Assembly: GCF_000421825.1 (NCBI RefSeq)
Contig: NZ_ATXT01000001.1
Span: 1 to 64,000, forward strand
Direction of reading: 5' to 3'
From: Humibacter albus DSM 18994
GTDB lineage: Bacteria > Actinomycetota > Actinomycetes > Actinomycetales > Microbacteriaceae
Length of the DNA stretch: 64,000 bases
Each line of letters begins with the position of its first letter. Position 1 is the stretch's first letter. The notes beneath the pieces were generated by a model, which was not told where the DNA came from, ran no database searches, and saw only the letters and a program-made list of their open reading frames with translations. A program made the position numbers and the translations under genes. Below, piece after piece: positions 8,462 to 18,391 of the stretch.

Positions 8462-9736
8462 ATGACGCGCGAATCGGTCGCCGAGCAGAGCACGGGCGGG
8501 GGCACGGGCATCCGTTCGTCCGCGCCGGAACGCCGGCTGCTCTGGTTGATCGGACCGGCGTTCGTGGCGGCCATCGCCTACGTCGATCCGGGGAACGTGG
8601 CGGCCAACCTCACCGCCGGCGCACAGTTCCGCTACCTGCTGGTCTGGGTTCTGATCGCCGCGAATGTGATGGCGGTCGTCGTGCAGTACCTCTCCGCGAA
8701 GCTCGGCCTGGTCACCGGACGCAGCCTGCCCGAGCTGCTCGGTGATCGGATGCCCCGTGCCGGCCGACTGCTCTACTGGGCGCAGGCCGAGATCATCGCC
8801 GCCGCCACCGACTTGGCCGAAGTGATCGGCGGCGCGATCGCGCTGCAGATCCTCTTCGGCCTGCCGTTGCTGGCCGGCGGCGTCATCGTCGGCGCGGTCT
8901 CGATGGTGCTTCTCGCAGTGCAGTCACGGCGAGGGCAGCGCACGTTCGAGTTCGTCATGATGGGGCTGCTGGCCATCATCACGATCGGCTTCGTGGCCTC
9001 GCTCGCCGTGAGCCCCGTCGACTGGGGCGAGGCGGTCGCGGGCATCGTTCCGCGGTTCGACGGCGCGCGCTCCGTCCTGCTGGCGGCGAGCATGCTGGGC
9101 GCCACCGTCATGCCGCATGCGGTCTACCTGCACTCGACTCTGGCGCTCGACCGGCACGGGGCATCCGACGATCCGGTACGCGTGCGACGCCTGCTGCGCG
9201 CGAACCGCTGGGACGTGATCTTCGCGCTCATCGTGGCCGGCTCCGTCAACGTGGCCATGCTGTTGCTCGCGGCGGCGAGCCTCCCTGGAGTCACCGGCAC
9301 CGACAGCATCGAGGGCGCCCACCTCGCCATCACCCAGGCCCTGGGACCTGCCGTCGGGGTGGTCTTCGGGATCGGTCTGCTGGCATCCGGGCTCGCGTCG
9401 ACGTCGGTCGGCTGCTACGCCGGCGCGGCGGTGATGTCCGGCTTGCTGCGCGTGCGGGTGCCGCTGGCGCTGCGAAGGCTCGTGACGCTCGCGCCCGCAC
9501 TCATCGTGCTCGGCGTCGGCGTCGACCCCACCTGGGCGCTGGTGATCAGCCAGGTGGTGCTGAGCATCGGCATCCCGTTCGCGGTCGTGCCGCTCGTGTG
9601 GTTCACGTCGCGGCGCTCCACGATGGGCGAGTTCGTGAACCGGATTCCGCTACGAGTCGCCGGCATCACGGTGGCCGCCGCCATCATCGCCTTGAACGGC
9701 GCGCTGATCGGCCTGACCGTGTTCGGTCTCGAGTAG
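8462..9736 (+). CDS. mntH: Nramp-family divalent metal (Mn2+) transporter MntH
   Basis: The 424-residue, strongly hydrophobic protein has about eleven membrane segments. The DPGN motif (AYVDPGNVAANL, near residue 43) in the first segment and MPHAVYLHS in the sixth are the metal-binding signatures of Nramp proton-coupled Mn/Fe symporters. AGGGGTGG precedes the ATG at 8462. The palindrome immediately upstream suggests repression when manganese or iron is plentiful. Length is normal for the family. Confidence 0.93.
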   Translation: MTRESVAEQSTGGGTGIRSSAPERRLLWLIGPAFVAAIAYVDPGNVAANLTAGAQFRYLLVWVLIAANVMAVVVQYLSAKLGLVTGRSLPELLGDRMPRAGRLLYWAQAEIIAAATDLAEVIGGAIALQILFGLPLLAGGVIVGAVSMVLLAVQSRRGQRTFEFVMMGLLAIITIGFVASLAVSPVDWGEAVAGIVPRFDGARSVLLAASMLGATVMPHAVYLHSTLALDRHGASDDPVRVRRLLRANRWDVIFALIVAGSVNVAMLLLAAASLPGVTGTDSIEGAHLAITQALGPAVGVVFGIGLLASGLASTSVGCYAGAAVMSGLLRVRVPLALRRLVTLAPALIVLGVGVDPTWALVISQVVLSIGIPFAVVPLVWFTSRRSTMGEFVNRIPLRVAGITVAAAIIALNGALIGLTVFGLE

Positions 9737-9751
9737 ACGTACTATCGGCGG

Positions 9752-10138
9752 GTGCCTTCCGTGCGACGAAGCCTGACGGACGCCCAACGACGCGAGTTCC
9801 ACGACGCGCTCGAAGCGCGCCGGCAGGAGGTGCTGGCCAGACAGGGCCGACTGGATGCCTCGCTCAGCGATGCGCGCGAGGCACGCTCCGACGGGCAGGC
9901 CGACGACGAGCACGATCCCGAGGGCCCGACCATGGCCGCGACCTGGTCGCAGTTGACGGGCATGCACGACGATCTCGAGGTCGAGATGACCGAGGTGGAG
10001 CATGCGCTGTCCCGCATCGAGGCCGGAACCTTCGGGCTCTGCCAGCGCTGTGGAAAGCCGATCGGCGTCGCCCGGCTGCGCGCACGGCCGTATGCCGAGC
10101 TCTGCATCGACTGTGCTCGAGCGGCCGAGGCGCACTGA
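9752..10138 (+). CDS. DksA/TraR-type zinc-finger protein
   Basis: The protein of 128 residues has a charged helical N-terminal part (a likely coiled coil, residues 5-80) and a C-terminal four-cysteine zinc finger, GLCQRCGKPI with CIDC about 17 residues later. DksA/TraR proteins act on RNA polymerase through its secondary channel, but many small actinobacterial members are uncharacterised. The GTG start at 9752 is 15 bases after mntH, so it may be co-transcribed with it; another GTG at 9761 is possible. Confidence 0.82.
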   Translation: MPSVRRSLTDAQRREFHDALEARRQEVLARQGRLDASLSDAREARSDGQADDEHDPEGPTMAATWSQLTGMHDDLEVEMTEVEHALSRIEAGTFGLCQRCGKPIGVARLRARPYAELCIDCARAAEAH

Positions 10139-10155
10139 ACACACGCCCGGCGGTG

Positions 10156-11598
10156 TCACGCCTCGGGCGAGAGGTCCGGCTCGCGGGCGATGCCGAACTC
10201 GGTGCGCAGGGCGAGAAGCGCGGCGCGCCAGCCGGCGATGCCGTGCACCCCTGGCCCGGGCACGGTCGAGGCGGAGCACAGGTACACACCGCGCACGGGG
10301 GTGCGCCACGGCTGCGGCGAGAGCGTGGGCCGAGCAATCAGCTGCCCGAACGTGACAGCACCCGCAGCGATGTCTCCTGCCACGTCGTTCGGGTTGTGCG
10401 CTCCCAGTTGCTGCGCGCTCCGCGCCTCGCTCGCCACGATCGTGTCGCGGAATCCCGGAGCGAACTGCTCCAGGCGGGCGGTGATCGCCTCCGTCGGGTC
10501 CTCGCCCGACCCGGCAGGCACGTGCGTGTACGCCCACAGCACATGGCGTCCGGGAGCGCGCTCCGGGTCCAGCAGCGTCGGCTGCGCCGTGAGCAGGTAG
10601 GGTTCGCACGGATGCCCGCCGGCGGCCACCACGCGCTCCGCCTCGGCCATCTGCCTGCGCGTGCCCCCGACATGCACCGTGACGGCGCGGCGCAGCTCCG
10701 CATTGCTCCACGGCACCGGATCGGACAGCACGAAATCCGCCTTCGCGGCCGCGTTTCCGTAGCGGAAGCGGCGGTACGGCGCACGGCCGGGCAGGCGGTC
10801 GCCGGCGAGCTGCAGGAAGGCGCGCGGAGTGACATCCAGCAGAGTCGCCCTGGCCGGCGGTAGCTCGTCGAGGCTGTGCACCCAGGCGCCGGTCTCGATG
10901 CGCCCGCCGTGCGCGATCAGGTCGTCGGCGAGGGCTCGCGCGATCGCGCCGCTGCCCCCGCGCGGGATCGGCCAGCCGCGCCCGTGCGCGAAGGCCGCGA
11001 GCGCGAGCCCCGCGGCAGCGCTGCCGAGCGACGGCATGCGCTGGATCGTGTGCGCGAACACTCCCGTGAGGAGCGCCGCCGCATCCTCGCCCGTGAACGC
11101 GTTCCGCCACAGAGCACTGCCCTGTCGCAGCGCTCGAAGCCCGAGCCGTGCGAGGGTCGACGGATGCCTCGGCACGCCGAGCAGGGAAGCCCCGATCGTC
11201 TCCCCCAGCGCTCGCCCTTCGTCCTGGACGAACGGCGCGAACAGGCGGCGCCAGGCGCCCGCGTCGCCACCGAGCCCGGCGGCCGTGCGCTCCAGGTCGC
11301 GGTACGCGACCGCCGCGTGGGCGCCGTCGATCGCTTGCGCGTACGAGATCTCGGGAACGAGGAGGTCGATGCGCCGCTCCAGCTCGAACCGGCGGAAGAA
11401 CTCGCTGGCGAGCGCCATCGGATGCACAGCCGAACAGACGTCGTGCAGCACCCCGGGAATGGTCAGCTCCGCCGAGGAGCTCCCGCCGCCGATCGAATCG
11501 GCACCCTCGAACACCGTGACGGCCAGACCCGCTCGGGCGAGTGTGACCGCGGCCGCGAGCCCGTTCGGACCGGATCCCACCACGACGACGTCTTGCAC
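10156..11598 (-). CDS. FAD-dependent oxidoreductase, phytoene desaturase-like
   Basis: The N-terminus VVVVGSGPNGLAAAVTLARAG is a textbook Rossmann FAD-binding fold, followed by an acidic residue at the second strand (VFEGADSIGGG). The C-terminal part (GPGVHGIAGWRAA) closes the FAD site as in CrtI and PYROXD2-like proteins. The substrate is not evident; there are no carotenoid genes nearby. I chose the GTG at 11598, behind GGGAGG; GTG 11604 and ATG 11625 are alternatives. It converges with the zinc-finger gene. Confidence 0.8.
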   Translation of the reverse strand: MQDVVVVGSGPNGLAAAVTLARAGLAVTVFEGADSIGGGSSSAELTIPGVLHDVCSAVHPMALASEFFRRFELERRIDLLVPEISYAQAIDGAHAAVAYRDLERTAAGLGGDAGAWRRLFAPFVQDEGRALGETIGASLLGVPRHPSTLARLGLRALRQGSALWRNAFTGEDAAALLTGVFAHTIQRMPSLGSAAAGLALAAFAHGRGWPIPRGGSGAIARALADDLIAHGGRIETGAWVHSLDELPPARATLLDVTPRAFLQLAGDRLPGRAPYRRFRYGNAAAKADFVLSDPVPWSNAELRRAVTVHVGGTRRQMAEAERVVAAGGHPCEPYLLTAQPTLLDPERAPGRHVLWAYTHVPAGSGEDPTEAITARLEQFAPGFRDTIVASEARSAQQLGAHNPNDVAGDIAAGAVTFGQLIARPTLSPQPWRTPVRGVYLCSASTVPGPGVHGIAGWRAALLALRTEFGIAREPDLSPEA

Positions 11599-11723
11599 GT
11601 CCACCCTCCCGCGGGGCGCACGCACGGCGCCCTCTTACGTTCTAGCCGACGCGTGCGCGCTGCCCAACCCCCTTGAAGCGATCGTCGAAACGCCGGCCGA
11701 AGTCGGTCGCGCCGCTCGAGGCG

Positions 11724-12584
11724 TCAGCGCCGGAGAAGATCGCGCTCGAGCGTCCCCCGCGTCAGCGCGCCGTCCGCCACGAGCACGCGGCAGTGCAGGT
11801 GGAGGGTCTCGCCGGCGTGCAGCGCTCGTTCGTCGTGGAAGAACGGCGCCGGCCCGAGGCCGGGATATTCGCGGGTGCGCACGAACCACGGTGCAGCCGA
11901 CGGAACGGCGAGGGCGACGGTGGCCGACGCGTCCCAGGCTCGCACGGACATCCATTCGGCGCTCGTGCCGATCAGCGCGCCATCGTCGACGGTGCTCGTC
12001 TCGGATGTCGTGATCGTCCCGTCGCGGAACGACGGCGCCGCACGCAGGAAGATGCCGCCGTAGCCCGCGCCCTCCCGCCCGTGCGTGGCCGGGCTGCCGA
12101 AGGCGAGGCTACGGCTCACGGTGACGTGCGATGACCATTCCACGCGCCATCCGGATGTCTGTGTCGAGAACCGCAGTTCGCGTCGCTCTCGCGCCAGCTC
12201 GCCGCCGCGGGCGTCCACCCAGCGCAGGTGTTCGGTGAAGCCGATGCCATCCGTTCCGGCCGCCGGCTCGAGCGACTCGTGCAACATCGCGCCGTTGTTG
12301 CCGAGGTCGAGGTACTCGCGGCGCGTCGCGTCCCAGGTTCGGCCGCCCCAGAGGTTCGCCGGACCGACGTAGGGAAGGGCGAGCGAGAGATCGCGGTGCC
12401 ACGGGTGGTCGGGGGGCGCAGCATCCGACACCCGAACGCCGCTCGGCGTGCGCAGCGCCGACAAGAACGGTCTCGGCGACTCGTCGCCAGGCATGGTCGG
12501 GTGCAACACGTATCGCGCGACCGACGTGCCGTCGAGAAGAATGTCGACGCCGTTGGCATCCACGCGCTGCGTCAGCGCGCCCAC
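11724..12584 (-). CDS. PmoA-family (DUF6807) protein
   Basis: The 286-residue protein has the features of the PmoA/DUF6807 family: HPTMPGDESPRPF near residue 28, DHPWHRDL near 60 and LWGGRTW near 77. Members occur in carbohydrate-catabolic loci next to Gfo/Idh oxidoreductases, and a sugar-related role is inferred; the methane-oxygenase name is historical. It is the last gene of the leftward glycan operon and overlaps the preceding dehydrogenase gene by 13 bases. The start is GTG. Confidence 0.78.
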   Translation of the reverse strand: MGALTQRVDANGVDILLDGTSVARYVLHPTMPGDESPRPFLSALRTPSGVRVSDAAPPDHPWHRDLSLALPYVGPANLWGGRTWDATRREYLDLGNNGAMLHESLEPAAGTDGIGFTEHLRWVDARGGELARERRELRFSTQTSGWRVEWSSHVTVSRSLAFGSPATHGREGAGYGGIFLRAAPSFRDGTITTSETSTVDDGALIGTSAEWMSVRAWDASATVALAVPSAAPWFVRTREYPGLGPAPFFHDERALHAGETLHLHCRVLVADGALTRGTLERDLLRR

Positions 12585-13753
12585 GGCGCCTCGTCGAGCT
12601 CCCGGAACAGGCTCTCGCTCTTCAGGGCACGCTCAACGGCCGTCACGACGCCCTCGACGACCGGGTGCCGCGACTCGTCAGAACCGTGCCACTGCGCGAA
12701 CGACGGCGCGATCGGGCGCACGGGTGTGCGGGCTACCTCTTCGATGATCGAGACGAAGGCTCCCGCCGCGTCCAGTGGCGAGAACAGCTCGGCCCGGCCG
12801 GCCCGTGCGTCGATCAGGTTCTCCATCAGATCGACCCGGTCGAACCGGCGCCCCTGCCCGCCGTTCACCGCGAGCAGGTCCTCGGTGTAGTGCAGCACGG
12901 CGGTGCCCTTCGACCCGCGCACCCGGATGAACGGGACGTCTTCGCGAGGACCGGCGAGCGTGAACGCACACGTGATCACGCCGCCGAACGAGCCGCGGCC
13001 GGTGATGCTCGGATGTACACGCAGCGTGGACGTGTCATCCACGTCGATCTCGTTGACGCGGTACAGATCCGCTTCGACCGCGTCGATCGCGGACGCATCA
13101 TTCCAGCCTGCGATGCGCAGCGCCGTCATCACGGCGTGGGCGAACGGATTCGAGACTGCACCGTCGGAGACGCGCACGCCGTCGAGCTCGCGGCGACCTG
13201 CCCAGCGCGCCCGCGTCCAATAGGCGTGATCGCGCGTCCACGTACCGGCGGCCCCGATCGCCTCGACGACTCCGAGCTCGCCGGCTTCGATGAGCCTCTT
13301 CAGCTCGACCAGCGCGAGCGACCCCAGGCTCTGGAAGCCCACCTGAATGAGCCCGCCCGTCTGGTGCTGCACGGCGCGCAGCGATTCGAACGTCGCCAGG
13401 TCTGTCACCGGGGGTTTCTCGAGAAGCACATCGGCACCGGAGCGCAGCGCCCGTGCCGCGATGCCGGCGTGCGTGTGCAGCGGCGTCGCCACGACCGCGA
13501 CGTCGATGTCGCGTCGCTCCAGCACATCGTCGAGATCGGGCACGATGGCGGGCAGCTCCGCTTCGATCCGTCGTCCCTCGCGCACGATCGGGCCATCCAG
13601 CGGATCGACGAGCGCGACCAACTCGGCTCGCCCCTGTTGCTGCAGCCGCAGCGCCGTGAGCACGTGCGCCGCGCCGTACCCGTGCACGCCGACCACGGCA
13701 ATGCGCAGCGGACGCGCCTCCGCGTGCGCGCGCCGTGTGACCATGCCGCTCAT
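12572..13753 (-). CDS. Gfo/Idh/MocA-family sugar dehydrogenase
   Basis: The 393-residue protein begins with an NAD(P)-binding strand, LRIAVVGVHGYGAAH, in which the usual GxGxxG is altered to GVHGYG. LLEKPPVTD near residue 115 is the conserved EKP motif whose lysine takes part in catalysis. These enzymes oxidise or epimerise sugars and inositols. Its ATG overlaps the stop of the lyase-like gene (ATGA) and its end overlaps the PmoA-family gene, so the three are translationally coupled. The substrate is presumably a sugar released by the locus. Confidence 0.85.
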   Translation of the reverse strand: MSGMVTRRAHAEARPLRIAVVGVHGYGAAHVLTALRLQQQGRAELVALVDPLDGPIVREGRRIEAELPAIVPDLDDVLERRDIDVAVVATPLHTHAGIAARALRSGADVLLEKPPVTDLATFESLRAVQHQTGGLIQVGFQSLGSLALVELKRLIEAGELGVVEAIGAAGTWTRDHAYWTRARWAGRRELDGVRVSDGAVSNPFAHAVMTALRIAGWNDASAIDAVEADLYRVNEIDVDDTSTLRVHPSITGRGSFGGVITCAFTLAGPREDVPFIRVRGSKGTAVLHYTEDLLAVNGGQGRRFDRVDLMENLIDARAGRAELFSPLDAAGAFVSIIEEVARTPVRPIAPSFAQWHGSDESRHPVVEGVVTAVERALKSESLFRELDEAPWAR

Positions 13754-15432
13754 CGGACGTCCTCACGTTCGGCACGGATATGCACCGCGAACTCCGTGGG
13801 AGCAGTACCACCGAGCCGTACGCGAACGCCGTCCACGGCATCCGTCGCACCGAGGAAGCCGTAGTCCTGGCCGGGCTCATACGGCAGAGGGCTCTGCGAC
13901 AGCGCTGCTCCGTCCAGTCGGACGGCGATGCGGGAGCCGCCGACGCGGTACTCCCCTTCGCCGGCGGGAAGGACCCAGGTGCCGTCGGGTTCACGAACCC
14001 CGCCGACGACGGCGCCTCCCTCGCGGAAGCCGAACTCGAGCGACCAGGGCAGCTCCGGCGAGTCGATGCGCACGCGCAGGTCCACGCCGTCCGGCACGAG
14101 CGCAGCCTCGATCGCGGTGGTCATCCTCACCACGTCGCGATGGCGATTCTGGAACGACATTGAGGCGCTGAACCGCCCGTCGTCCACGAGGTCGTACAGC
14201 CCGTCAGCGCGGCGGTCCGAGGGCCCGAGCGGCTGATAGTACGCCGCGTCGATCGTCTCCTCCAACAAGTAGACGTCGTCGCCGAGGCGGCGCAGCGTCG
14301 AGGCGCGGAACGGGCCCAGGTCGAAGAACGCCCGCGACAGCCGAACCGAGTCGAGCACCGCGTCGCCCGCGAACACTCGACAGAACGTCGGGTTGTTCGC
14401 GAGCCCCGAGCGGATGCGGCCCCGTGCGGCATAGTCGGAGCCGCCGTACAGCACGGTCTCGGCGATCGGCGAGACGCGAGACGCGAGTGCGACTGCGGGG
14501 AAGTATGTCGACGCCGCCTGAGCCCGTGCGATGGGTTCCGGCAACTGCTCGAGCAGCTGCGGGCGCAGCAGTGTCTGCGCCAACAACTCCGGGTCGTGCA
14601 CGCCCGGCAGCGCTGCACGCCGCGCGGCGTCGGCGAAGTCCCCACGCCCGGTGGCGACGGCCGCGGCACGGAACGCGGACAGGTACGGCGCGAGCGGGAA
14701 AGGCGCGTTCTGGTCCTGTCGGCGCGACTGCACTGTCTCCACCGTGCCGTCTGGGCGCAGCAGCCCGAGCGTCGCCTCCAGGTTGCGGAGCACGATCTCC
14801 CACAGCTCCGAGCGATTCAGGATGTCCGCCAGCACCGTGAGCGACGGATTGCTCACGTATGCCGCGTAGTTCGGACTCCGTTCCGAATAGAACCCGTCGG
14901 CATCGACGTCGACCCCCTCGGCGAGCCATTCCTGTGCGCGCGCGACGAGCCGGGCATCCGGGAACGAGCGATGGATGCGCGCCAGCGCCGCGCTGATCTC
15001 CCAGCGGTGGTTCGGCGTGTGCACGCCTCCGTGCAGCAGCGGTTCGGTGGTCGCGTGGATGATCGCGGCGATCCGGGAGCGCACATCGTCGATCTCGGGG
15101 TCGCCGGCGAGGGGGCCGAGAAGTGCGTACGCGTCGCACGCGTCGTTGATCGTGAAGGCACTGTCGGGCGGCGACTGCAGGTTGTCGCCTCCGGCGAAGA
15201 GCCCGGTAGCGGCCTGCAGCGAGCGAAGTGCGTCCAGACGCGAGCGCGCGGCAGCCAGGAAGGGCCCGCGCTCGACCGGAACGTCCGCCGCGATCACGGA
15301 GAGCAGCACCTTCGCCTCCCGCATGAGTTCCCGGTGCGGGCGTCCGCCCTGCCCGGCCGCGCTCGGCAGCAGATCGCGCGCGTGATCGAGCGCGGCACGG
15401 GTGACCGCCTCGTGGAATTGCTGGTCGAGCAC
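13750..15432 (-). CDS. Heparinase II/III-like or alginate-lyase-like alpha-toroid enzyme
   Basis: About 560 residues. The first 330 are helical, with a lyase-type HTPNHRWEISAALA segment followed by GFYSERSPNYAAYVSNPSL; such Asn-His-Arg and Tyr groups form the active site of toroid polysaccharide lyases. The C-terminal third is rich in beta strands, as in the lyase sandwich domain. No signal peptide is visible, so it would act on imported oligosaccharides. GTG 15432 is chosen because AAAGG lies six bases upstream. It sits between a SIS isomerase and a Gfo/Idh gene. The exact family is unsure. Confidence 0.65.
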   Translation of the reverse strand: MLDQQFHEAVTRAALDHARDLLPSAAGQGGRPHRELMREAKVLLSVIAADVPVERGPFLAAARSRLDALRSLQAATGLFAGGDNLQSPPDSAFTINDACDAYALLGPLAGDPEIDDVRSRIAAIIHATTEPLLHGGVHTPNHRWEISAALARIHRSFPDARLVARAQEWLAEGVDVDADGFYSERSPNYAAYVSNPSLTVLADILNRSELWEIVLRNLEATLGLLRPDGTVETVQSRRQDQNAPFPLAPYLSAFRAAAVATGRGDFADAARRAALPGVHDPELLAQTLLRPQLLEQLPEPIARAQAASTYFPAVALASRVSPIAETVLYGGSDYAARGRIRSGLANNPTFCRVFAGDAVLDSVRLSRAFFDLGPFRASTLRRLGDDVYLLEETIDAAYYQPLGPSDRRADGLYDLVDDGRFSASMSFQNRHRDVVRMTTAIEAALVPDGVDLRVRIDSPELPWSLEFGFREGGAVVGGVREPDGTWVLPAGEGEYRVGGSRIAVRLDGAALSQSPLPYEPGQDYGFLGATDAVDGVRVRLGGTAPTEFAVHIRAEREDVR

Positions 15433-15478
15433 GGAGAGCCTTTCGAAGATCAAGGGTGAGAAGGGGTGACGCGTCGCC

Positions 15479-16489
15479 TCACACCTTGGTGTCCGTCTGG
15501 CTGTGCACGAACTCCTCGATCGCGAACGGCAGCCGTCGGATCGCCGCCGCCATCAGGTGTTGTCCTGCCACGACCTCGGCCGCTGCTCGGGCGAAACCGG
15601 TTCGGTCGCCCACATCGAACTGCGGGGCGTCGGATGCCGTGTTCCGGCCGATCACAATGAACCGCGCGCCGCTGCCGTCCAACGACCGCGGGATCGCACG
15701 CTCTCGGCCGTCTCCCACGACGATCACCGTCGTGCCCTCGCGCACGGATTCCATCGGCCCGTGCAGGTACTGCTGGGTCTCGAACGCGGTGGCCGGAATC
15801 CGCAGGCACTCGCGCACGAGCAGTGCGATCTCGGCGGCTGAGGACGCGGAGATTCCGGACCCCACGACGTCGACGGCGGTCGCCTCGGCCAGTGAGGACG
15901 CGCAGTCCTCAGCAGGTCCCCCGAATGCCTGCAGTGCGTCGGCCACGGCATCCGCGACCGATCCTCTGCCGGCGTCCGGCGTTCGCTCCGCTTCCGCCGG
16001 CACGAGCGCATGCATGAGCGCGTCGAAGGCCAGCAGGGTGGCCGTGTACCCGGCCGTGTAGGCGCGGGAGTCGTCGAAACCGCCGAGGTCGATGACGGCG
16101 TCCGCGACCTGTCGCACCGGAGCATCCGGAACGTTCGTGATCACCAGCCGATGTCCGACCGGGAACCGGCGCGCGGCCCCGATCGGCTCCGGGCTGCGGC
16201 CGGACTCCGAGACGATGAGGGCGTGGTCAGCGGGGGCGATGCCCTCTGGAGACACGACCTCCGATGCCGGAACATCGAGCACGCGGATCCCCGCTTCCCG
16301 AAGCACGCGCGCCAGCGCCCGCGTCGAGTGATGCGCCGCACCCATGGCCAGGAGCGCGACGGTGTCGCCGCGTCGCCAGGGTGCGATCTCCGCCGGGAAC
16401 CGGCGCAACTCGTCGGTCAGGCGATCGCGCAGGCGCGCCAGTACCGTCGGCTGCGACCGCATGGCCGCGTCGAAGGTGATGAACTCCAT
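15479..16489 (-). CDS. SIS-domain sugar phosphate isomerase/deaminase
   Basis: The 336-residue protein carries two SIS domains, the first at about residues 40-150 (LLAMGAAHHSTRALARVL, then SESGRSPEP) and the second after about residue 190 (VDVVGSGISASSAAEIALL, QYLHGPME). The layout matches AgaS/GlmS-type isomerase domains acting on amino-sugar phosphates, without a glutaminase domain. It lies 16 bases after a permease gene. It would process the phosphorylated imported sugar; hexosamine is an inference. Confidence 0.8.
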   Translation of the reverse strand: MEFITFDAAMRSQPTVLARLRDRLTDELRRFPAEIAPWRRGDTVALLAMGAAHHSTRALARVLREAGIRVLDVPASEVVSPEGIAPADHALIVSESGRSPEPIGAARRFPVGHRLVITNVPDAPVRQVADAVIDLGGFDDSRAYTAGYTATLLAFDALMHALVPAEAERTPDAGRGSVADAVADALQAFGGPAEDCASSLAEATAVDVVGSGISASSAAEIALLVRECLRIPATAFETQQYLHGPMESVREGTTVIVVGDGRERAIPRSLDGSGARFIVIGRNTASDAPQFDVGDRTGFARAAAEVVAGQHLMAAAIRRLPFAIEEFVHSQTDTKV

Positions 16490-16505
16490 CGGCGATCGAC
16501 TCCCG

Positions 16506-17414
16506 TCAGTCCTTGAGTCCCGCGTTGATGTTGGCGCCCATGACGTACTTCTGGAACACGAGGTAGAGGATCACGAGCGGGATCATCGAGATGACCGATG
16601 CGCCGAGCAGCACGGACCAGTTGATGTTCTGGGCACCGACGATGCTCTGGATGCCGATCTGCAGTGTGAACTTGCTCGGGTCGTTGAGCACGAGCAACGG
16701 CCAGATGTAGTCGTTCCACCGCCACTGGAACGAGAAGATCGCCAGTGTGAGCATGATCGGTCGCGACAGCGGCACCATGATTCGGAAGAAGATCGACAGC
16801 TCTCGGGCGCCGTCGATGCGCGCTGCCTCGACGAGGTCATCGGGAACCGTCAAGAAGAAACTGCGGAACATCAGCACGCCGGTCGCGGTGAGGATCGACG
16901 GCACGATGATGCCGGCCAGCGCGTTGTAGAGGCCCAGATCGCGGATCACGAGGAACGACGGGGCGAGCATGACCTCGGTGGGCAGCATCGTCGTGGCGAG
17001 GATGCAGACGAAGAACACCTTCAGCCAGCGGTTCTGATACTTGGCCAGGGCGTATCCCGAGGCACAGCTCGCCGCCACCGTGAGCACAGTGGTCACGCAC
17101 GCCACGATGATGGTGTTGATGAAGTACTGCGCGAAGTCGAAACTCTGCCACGCCGTCGTGTAGCCGCTCAGGGTCCACTGCTTCGGAAAGAGCGTCAACG
17201 GGTAGGAGAAGAGGTCGCCCGATGGCTTGAACGAGCTGAGGACGAACCACAGCAGCGGAAAAGCGAACCCGATCGCGAACACCCACAGCAGCGTGGTGGC
17301 CGACAGATGCCGCCCGATCTGCCGTGACGCGATGTTCTTCTTGCGGTGTGGTGTGCGTCGTCGGCCTTCGGCCGCGAGTGCGCCGGTGCGCAGGATGTCG
17401 CTCGACGCGCTCAT
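16506..17414 (-). CDS. Carbohydrate ABC transporter permease, MalG type
   Basis: The protein of 302 residues starts at ATG 17414, which overlaps the stop of the partner permease (ATGA). It has about six membrane segments and the CUT1 EAA loop (LVEAARIDGARELSIFFRIMVPL), which contacts the ATPase. It imports a sugar together with the 17411-18364 permease and the 18392-19705 binding protein. No ATPase gene is present in this locus, so a shared MsiK-like ATPase elsewhere is likely. A longer open frame extending to 18206 is an artefact. Confidence 0.9.
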   Translation of the reverse strand: MSASSDILRTGALAAEGRRRTPHRKKNIASRQIGRHLSATTLLWVFAIGFAFPLLWFVLSSFKPSGDLFSYPLTLFPKQWTLSGYTTAWQSFDFAQYFINTIIVACVTTVLTVAASCASGYALAKYQNRWLKVFFVCILATTMLPTEVMLAPSFLVIRDLGLYNALAGIIVPSILTATGVLMFRSFFLTVPDDLVEAARIDGARELSIFFRIMVPLSRPIMLTLAIFSFQWRWNDYIWPLLVLNDPSKFTLQIGIQSIVGAQNINWSVLLGASVISMIPLVILYLVFQKYVMGANINAGLKD

Positions 17415-18364
17415 CGGGAACCCGCCTTCTTGTTCACGGCGAGCTGGATGAGAGCGATCGCCATCAGGATGATCATGAGCACGAAGCTGGCCGCGCTCGC
17501 GTAGCCGATCTGGCCGCGCTGGAATCCGGTCTGGTAGATGTACTGCACGAGGAGGTTGTTCTCGGTGCCGGGGCCGCCGTTGTTCAGCGACACGAAGAGC
17601 GCGTACTCCTTCATGGTGCCGATGGTGGTCAGCAGCACCACGATGAATGACGTCGGCGCGATGTTCGGCAGCGTGATGGAGAAGAAGAGACGCACCGGAC
17701 CGGCGCCGTCGAGCGAGGCCGCCTCGTAGTACGAGGTCGGCACGTTCTTGATCGCGGCGATGAAGAGCAGCATCGAGAACGCCATGCCCGCCCAGGTGGC
17801 GGCGAAGACGACGACCATCAGCGACAGGTTCGCGTTGGACTGCCAGGGCACCGCCTTGCCGCCCAAGGACTCGATCACGAAGTTCACGAGGCCGAAGTTC
17901 TCGCCGAACAGCCAGCGCCACACGACGCCCGTGATGATCGGCGAGACGAGCCACGGCAGGAAGAAGATGACCCGCGCCACCGGCTTGCCCTTGGCGTAGT
18001 CGCTCACCATGAGGTTGGCGATGAACAACGACACCACGAAGCTGAGCGGCACGACCATCACCGTGAACAGCAGCGTGCGCAGCAGAGCCGCGTAGAAGCT
18101 CGGATCTCCGACAAGCTCCACGTAGTTCTGCCCGCCGATGAACGTGGGGTCGCCCACGCCGGTGTAGTCCGTGAACGAATAGCCGAAGCCGATCACGGCC
18201 GGCCACACGAAGAATAGGGCGAAGAGCACCACGTTCGCCGCGATCAGGACGAGCGGAGCGATCGTGTAGTGGTTGAGTCGCACGCGACGCCGGTGCGGCC
18301 CCGGAGCGAGGGTGCGTGTCCCCCGCTCCGGCGCCGCCGTCGCCGCGGTTCCGGTGACTGTCAT
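17411..18364 (-). CDS. Carbohydrate ABC transporter permease, MalF type
   Basis: The 317-residue protein starts with a short cytoplasmic arginine-rich leader and has six membrane segments. The EAA loop ASLDGAGPVRLFFSITLP is present. In family terms it is the first permease of a CUT1 sugar importer. It follows the binding-protein gene by 27 bases and is coupled to the second permease by ATGA. Confidence 0.9.
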   Translation of the reverse strand: MTVTGTAATAAPERGTRTLAPGPHRRRVRLNHYTIAPLVLIAANVVLFALFFVWPAVIGFGYSFTDYTGVGDPTFIGGQNYVELVGDPSFYAALLRTLLFTVMVVPLSFVVSLFIANLMVSDYAKGKPVARVIFFLPWLVSPIITGVVWRWLFGENFGLVNFVIESLGGKAVPWQSNANLSLMVVVFAATWAGMAFSMLLFIAAIKNVPTSYYEAASLDGAGPVRLFFSITLPNIAPTSFIVVLLTTIGTMKEYALFVSLNNGGPGTENNLLVQYIYQTGFQRGQIGYASAASFVLMIILMAIALIQLAVNKKAGSR

Positions 18365-18391
18365 GGTGTTACCCGCGGTTGCGCGGATCGG

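Noticed and set aside
17415-18206. N-terminal extension of the MalG-type permease frame
   Set aside because: It overlaps the other permease in another frame; the ATGA overlap at 17411-17414 fixes the true start.
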